Part shown: positions 61,448 to 64,000 of the stretch, piece after piece
Layout of the letters: the number at the start of each line of letters is the position of its first letter
Position numbering within the stretch: position 1 is the first letter of the stretch
NCBI RefSeq assembly: GCF_042646125.1
Contig: NZ_JBHRSW010000029.1
Location: 62,001-126,000 of the forward strand
Source of the DNA: Glaciecola flavus
Lineage (GTDB): Bacteria > Pseudomonadota > Gammaproteobacteria > Enterobacterales > Alteromonadaceae
DNA: 64,000 bases
Direction of reading: 5' to 3'
Notes under the pieces: generated by a model
What the model saw: only the letters and a program-made list of their open reading frames with translations
Databases searched by the model: none
Told to the model about the DNA's origin: nothing
Program-made: the position numbers and the translations under genes

Positions 61448-61882
61448 TTAGTGTTTGAGTTTTTGAATTAATGCGTCTAATGCGAGTTTATAGCCGAGGG
61501 TGCCACACCCCACGATGATGCCTTCGGCGACATCAGACAAAAACGACTTATGTCGAAATGACTCGCGCGCGTGCACATTAGACAAATGCACTTCGATGAA
61601 TGGAAGTTTTGTGCCTAAGAAAGCGTCTCGTAACGCAACACTGGTGTGAGTCAATGCACCGGGGTTGATGATAACACCATCGATACTGCCCATCGCTTGA
61701 TGAATAGCGTCGAGTAGCACGTGCTCGGCGTTCGATTGCAAACAAGAGAGTTCACAATCGCACTGGCTTGCATATTCCCTTAAATACTTTTCTACATCGG
61801 CTAAGGTTTCGCTGCCATAAATATCAGGTTCACGCTTTCCAAGTAAATTTAAATTAGGACCGTTTAACAAGAGTATTTTCAT
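61448..61882 (-). CDS. aroQ: Type II 3-dehydroquinate dehydratase
   Basis: The 144-residue enzyme dehydrates 3-dehydroquinate in the shikimate pathway. Motifs are ILLLNGPNLNLLGKREPDIY (with the active tyrosine at YG), LQSNAEHVLLDAIHQA, VIINPGALTHTSVALRDA and FIEVHLSNVHARESFRHKS. The ATG at 61882 was preferred to an in-frame TTG directly before it. The order aroQ-accB-accC is conserved in gammaproteobacteria. Confidence 0.97.
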   Translation of the reverse strand: MKILLLNGPNLNLLGKREPDIYGSETLADVEKYLREYASQCDCELSCLQSNAEHVLLDAIHQAMGSIDGVIINPGALTHTSVALRDAFLGTKLPFIEVHLSNVHARESFRHKSFLSDVAEGIIVGCGTLGYKLALDALIQKLKH

Positions 61883-62068
61883 CAATTTAGCGCTTATATT
61901 TTCTTATCTTGCAGATATCATGCGTTTATCGTGCATTTTTTGTTCATTTTCTGCAAGTTAGAGAGTCAAACATCAATTAACTATTCAATATAGCAAATTT
62001 TACGTAGATGTCTGCATTTTTTATGTCTTTACTGGTCTAATCAGCGAAGTTAGCTGTCGAGAGTGGCC

Positions 62069-62923
62069 TTAAAACTTAAAGGCACCTACCGCGTATTCAT
62101 ATGCGCTATCTTTGGTATTGGGTGTATATCCAGGAAATAGTCGAAATTTTGCTTTTTTTTGTTCGCCGCTTGCCAGTGTAATGGTATCTTCGAAGGCATA
62201 CACTTTATTGGTTTGATGGCGTTTAATATTGGATACAGGGAGGGATTGGGTAAGCCTATCCTGTTTTTCCTTGAGGCTCAGATCATTGGGCACGCCCAGG
62301 CTTGCGGAGGCAGCAGCCGTTACTTCGAGATGCAGGGAATCGAGTTTTAAAATAAACATCAATTCTGCAGACAATAAAAAGGACATGGCAATCGTGTCTA
62401 AGGTAAGTTGTTTTTCGTACTTACGCGTAATGTCTTTTAAAATCCCAGTAAAGTGGGTGCCAACACCACAATTATCGCGCGTCACAAATTGCCCGCATAC
62501 TCTTGCCCAACGCAGGCTATCATTGTCTTCGTTGTAGTATTGAACATGCATGTCGATTTTGCTGATTTCACCGGCTTTATGCGCTTCCCAGTTTTGCACA
62601 AACTTACGTCGGCTGCGTGCTTCTAGCAAGTCAAGGCCGGTAGAAAAACTGCCTAAGGTTTTTACCACTACTTCGGACTTGTCTATCGACAGATAAACGC
62701 GAACGATATCTTCTTTTGCTTGCCATTCCCATACCGACTCGCCACTGGCATACAGCGCTTGATTTAAGCGTTGGGTGTTGCGGGCTAAGCGTTTTTCTGA
62801 TTCGTGCAGCTCTAGCGATTTTTGACGAAGTACCTCTTCGGCTTGTTTGCGGCCATTGCGTTCACGCAGCAGTTGGCGCTCTAACATGTCTATTTTGTTT
62901 TGTAGCTTAGTGTCTTCGCTCAT
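62069..62923 (-). CDS. PAS-domain protein with N-terminal coiled coil
   Basis: The 284-residue protein begins with a coiled coil (about residues 5-58, LERQLLRERNGRKQAEEVLR) and continues with a PAS-like sensor domain (LYASGESVWEWQAKEDIVRV, then FTGILKDITRKYEKQ at its end, the typical PAC close). The last 100 residues are not recognised and do not contain a kinase, GGDEF or EAL domain. No membrane helices are present. It is likely a cytoplasmic sensor or adaptor. The divergent response regulator gene next to it suggests they work together. Confidence 0.7.
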   Translation of the reverse strand: MSEDTKLQNKIDMLERQLLRERNGRKQAEEVLRQKSLELHESEKRLARNTQRLNQALYASGESVWEWQAKEDIVRVYLSIDKSEVVVKTLGSFSTGLDLLEARSRRKFVQNWEAHKAGEISKIDMHVQYYNEDNDSLRWARVCGQFVTRDNCGVGTHFTGILKDITRKYEKQLTLDTIAMSFLLSAELMFILKLDSLHLEVTAAASASLGVPNDLSLKEKQDRLTQSLPVSNIKRHQTNKVYAFEDTITLASGEQKKAKFRLFPGYTPNTKDSAYEYAVGAFKF

Positions 62924-63256
62924 TATTGGGTCTAAACAAAGTGAGGGTTTACCGAACTTCTGATAGTTAGTGAAATCATGGTAAACAGTGGTTGCGAATA
63001 CTACTTGTTATAGACAAATAATCGGAAAATTAATCTAGAACTTTAGTTTATTTTTGAACCGCCGATATCAAATAAGCACGTATTATGCGCTGTTAATATT
63101 CGATTGTGTAAACACGCAGTTGGGCATATATTGGTAGCGTAGGCTAGATCTAGGAGAGTTGTCATTTCTGTTTCACCCGCACACGCTAAGCGAGATTACG
63201 ACTTGCTTAAAGTCGTAATCTCGCTGTGGGGTAACGCCCGCAAAAGCCGTCAAAAA
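62924..63256. other. Intergenic region with perfect 16-bp hairpin
   Basis: The 333-base gap between the divergent PAS and response-regulator genes contains a perfect inverted repeat: AGCGAGATTACGACTT (63189-63204), loop GCTTA, and its complement (63210-63225). An AGGAG sequence lies at 63152-63156. The regulator reading frame is open from 63143, so the hairpin is either leader RNA or the first codons of that gene. The rest of the gap should hold both promoters. Confidence 0.6.
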
Positions 63257-64000
63257 ATGCCGTTTATTGAATTCGACAAATCTATTACCGAAATAGCAAA
63301 CCTCATGACGCCCTATGCAGTTTTTGTGCTGCATCATCAACTTAACGATATCAAGCGTTTACTGAAAGGCGCATTGGATGAAAATATATCCCTAAAAGAT
63401 GCGGTGAAAAACATCGATATTGCGCTAAATGTATTGATCCAAGGGAGCAAGACCACCCCCGATCCCGTACTCAGTGAAATTGACAAAGGCGAGCATACCG
63501 CGATTATCGAAACCTTGTGCAAGCAAGCGATTACGTCAAAAAAAGTCATCTCGGGGGGAGCAAGGATGGCGGTTATTGATGCAGACCCAAGTGCCGCTTG
63601 TGCCACCTTACAAATACTTCAACAGTTTAATTATACGGCTGATAGTTTTGAAAGTATCGAGGCTTTCAAACAGCAATTTTCTGACGACAAATACTCGTTG
63701 GTAATCCTCGATATTGTTAATTGTGGATACTCGGTCGAAGAAATAACTGTTTTTGTAGAGGCCTTAAATAAATATGGTGTCGAAGTGATCGCATGTTCAA
63801 CTGTGTTTAATTTAGAGACAAGGTTGTCTGCAGTGCGAGCAGGTGTCTCCGATTTTATAGTGAAACCCCTACATTCGTACTCGCTATTTGAAAAAATCAG
63901 CCGAGTGTTACAATTGCAGCGCGAATACAGTTACACCATTGTCTTGGTCGATGATCAAGAGTCAATGGGCGTTTTTTATAAGTCAGTATTTGAACAAGCC
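63257..64000 (+). CDS. Response regulator with tandem receiver domains, partial
   Basis: The gene runs off the right edge. The visible 248 residues start with a helical region (about 1-100, no known domain) followed by a receiver-like domain (MAVIDADPSAACATLQILQQ, LVILDIVNCGYSVEEI with the possible phospho-Asp, and SDFIVKPLHSYSLFEKISRV). A second receiver begins (YTIVLVDDQESMGVFYKSVF). The start is uncertain: ATG 63257 is the first ATG but lacks a ribosome site. The frame is open back to 63143, and AGGAG at 63152 lies seven bases before an in-frame ATT at 63164. It is probably linked to the divergent PAS protein. The output domain is outside the window. Confidence 0.75.
   Translation, partial: MPFIEFDKSITEIANLMTPYAVFVLHHQLNDIKRLLKGALDENISLKDAVKNIDIALNVLIQGSKTTPDPVLSEIDKGEHTAIIETLCKQAITSKKVISGGARMAVIDADPSAACATLQILQQFNYTADSFESIEAFKQQFSDDKYSLVILDIVNCGYSVEEITVFVEALNKYGVEVIACSTVFNLETRLSAVRAGVSDFIVKPLHSYSLFEKISRVLQLQREYSYTIVLVDDQESMGVFYKSVFEQA

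Noticed and set aside
63159..63220. TTG at 63159 as start of the last gene
   Set aside because: It follows a good AGGAG site but is out of frame and reaches a stop after about 19 codons; it could at most be a leader peptide.

Overview
The window comes from a marine-type gammaproteobacterium, most likely Alteromonadales (Alteromonadaceae, Glaciecola/Paraglaciecola-like). This rests on gene content and conserved order: fkpA-slyX, yheV-yheS-yheT-yheU, cysQ-nudE-yrfG, a full gspC-N set beside hslR-hslO and envZ-ompR, aroQ-accB-accC, prmA-dusB-fis and purH-purD, together with a very large TonB receptor linked to SapC, cupin and tryptophan-halogenase genes. The genus is an inference. I saw no rRNA, tRNA, IS element, prophage or CRISPR array.

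Layout. 0.1-1.9 kb: a tRNA-binding OB-fold protein, an AraC-type regulator and a TM2 protein. 2.2-8.9 kb: a nutrient-uptake type locus on the minus strand (TonB receptor, then SapC, cupin and flavin halogenase), with a LacI-type operator over its promoter, a strong terminator after the receptor gene, and a large palindromic repeat on each side. 9.3-16.8 kb: tex, greB, fkpA, a WD40 lipoprotein, slyX and a chemoreceptor. 16.8-18.8 kb: a probable zinc-stress pair (COG0523 GTPase plus DUF1826) behind a Zur-like box. 18.9-26.6 kb: two ABC-F ATPases, the yhe cluster and a kelch lipoprotein. 26.6-32.7 kb: two diguanylate cyclases around housekeeping phosphatase, nudix and nucleotide-sanitation genes. 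32.8-44.4 kb: a complete type II secretion operon, gspC to gspN. 44.5-51.7 kb: hslR-hslO, envZ-ompR, a phosphoribulokinase, an exported methyltransferase, an unknown exported protein and a deoxyinosine glycosylase. 51.7-57.1 kb: purD, purH, fis, dusB, prmA. 57.2-59.5 kb: an accessory island that splits the usual accC-prmA neighbourhood. 59.5-64 kb: accC, accB, aroQ, a PAS protein and a response regulator cut by the window edge.

The most interesting unit is in the accessory island. A MerR-family regulator gene (57542-57976) is transcribed from a promoter that closely resembles the classical mer promoter/operator. It is followed by a 41-codon gene (58012-58137) whose product has 14 cysteines. 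No mercury transporter or reductase is present. The unit looks like an autoregulated metal-responsive metallothionein-like cassette.

Other points worth a second look are a family of three long palindromes with inner GG-loop hairpins, a gspC gene with no standard start codon before its membrane helix, three 10-bp-phased direct repeats upstream of an orphan LytS-type kinase, and a perfect 16-bp hairpin at the start of the last gene.
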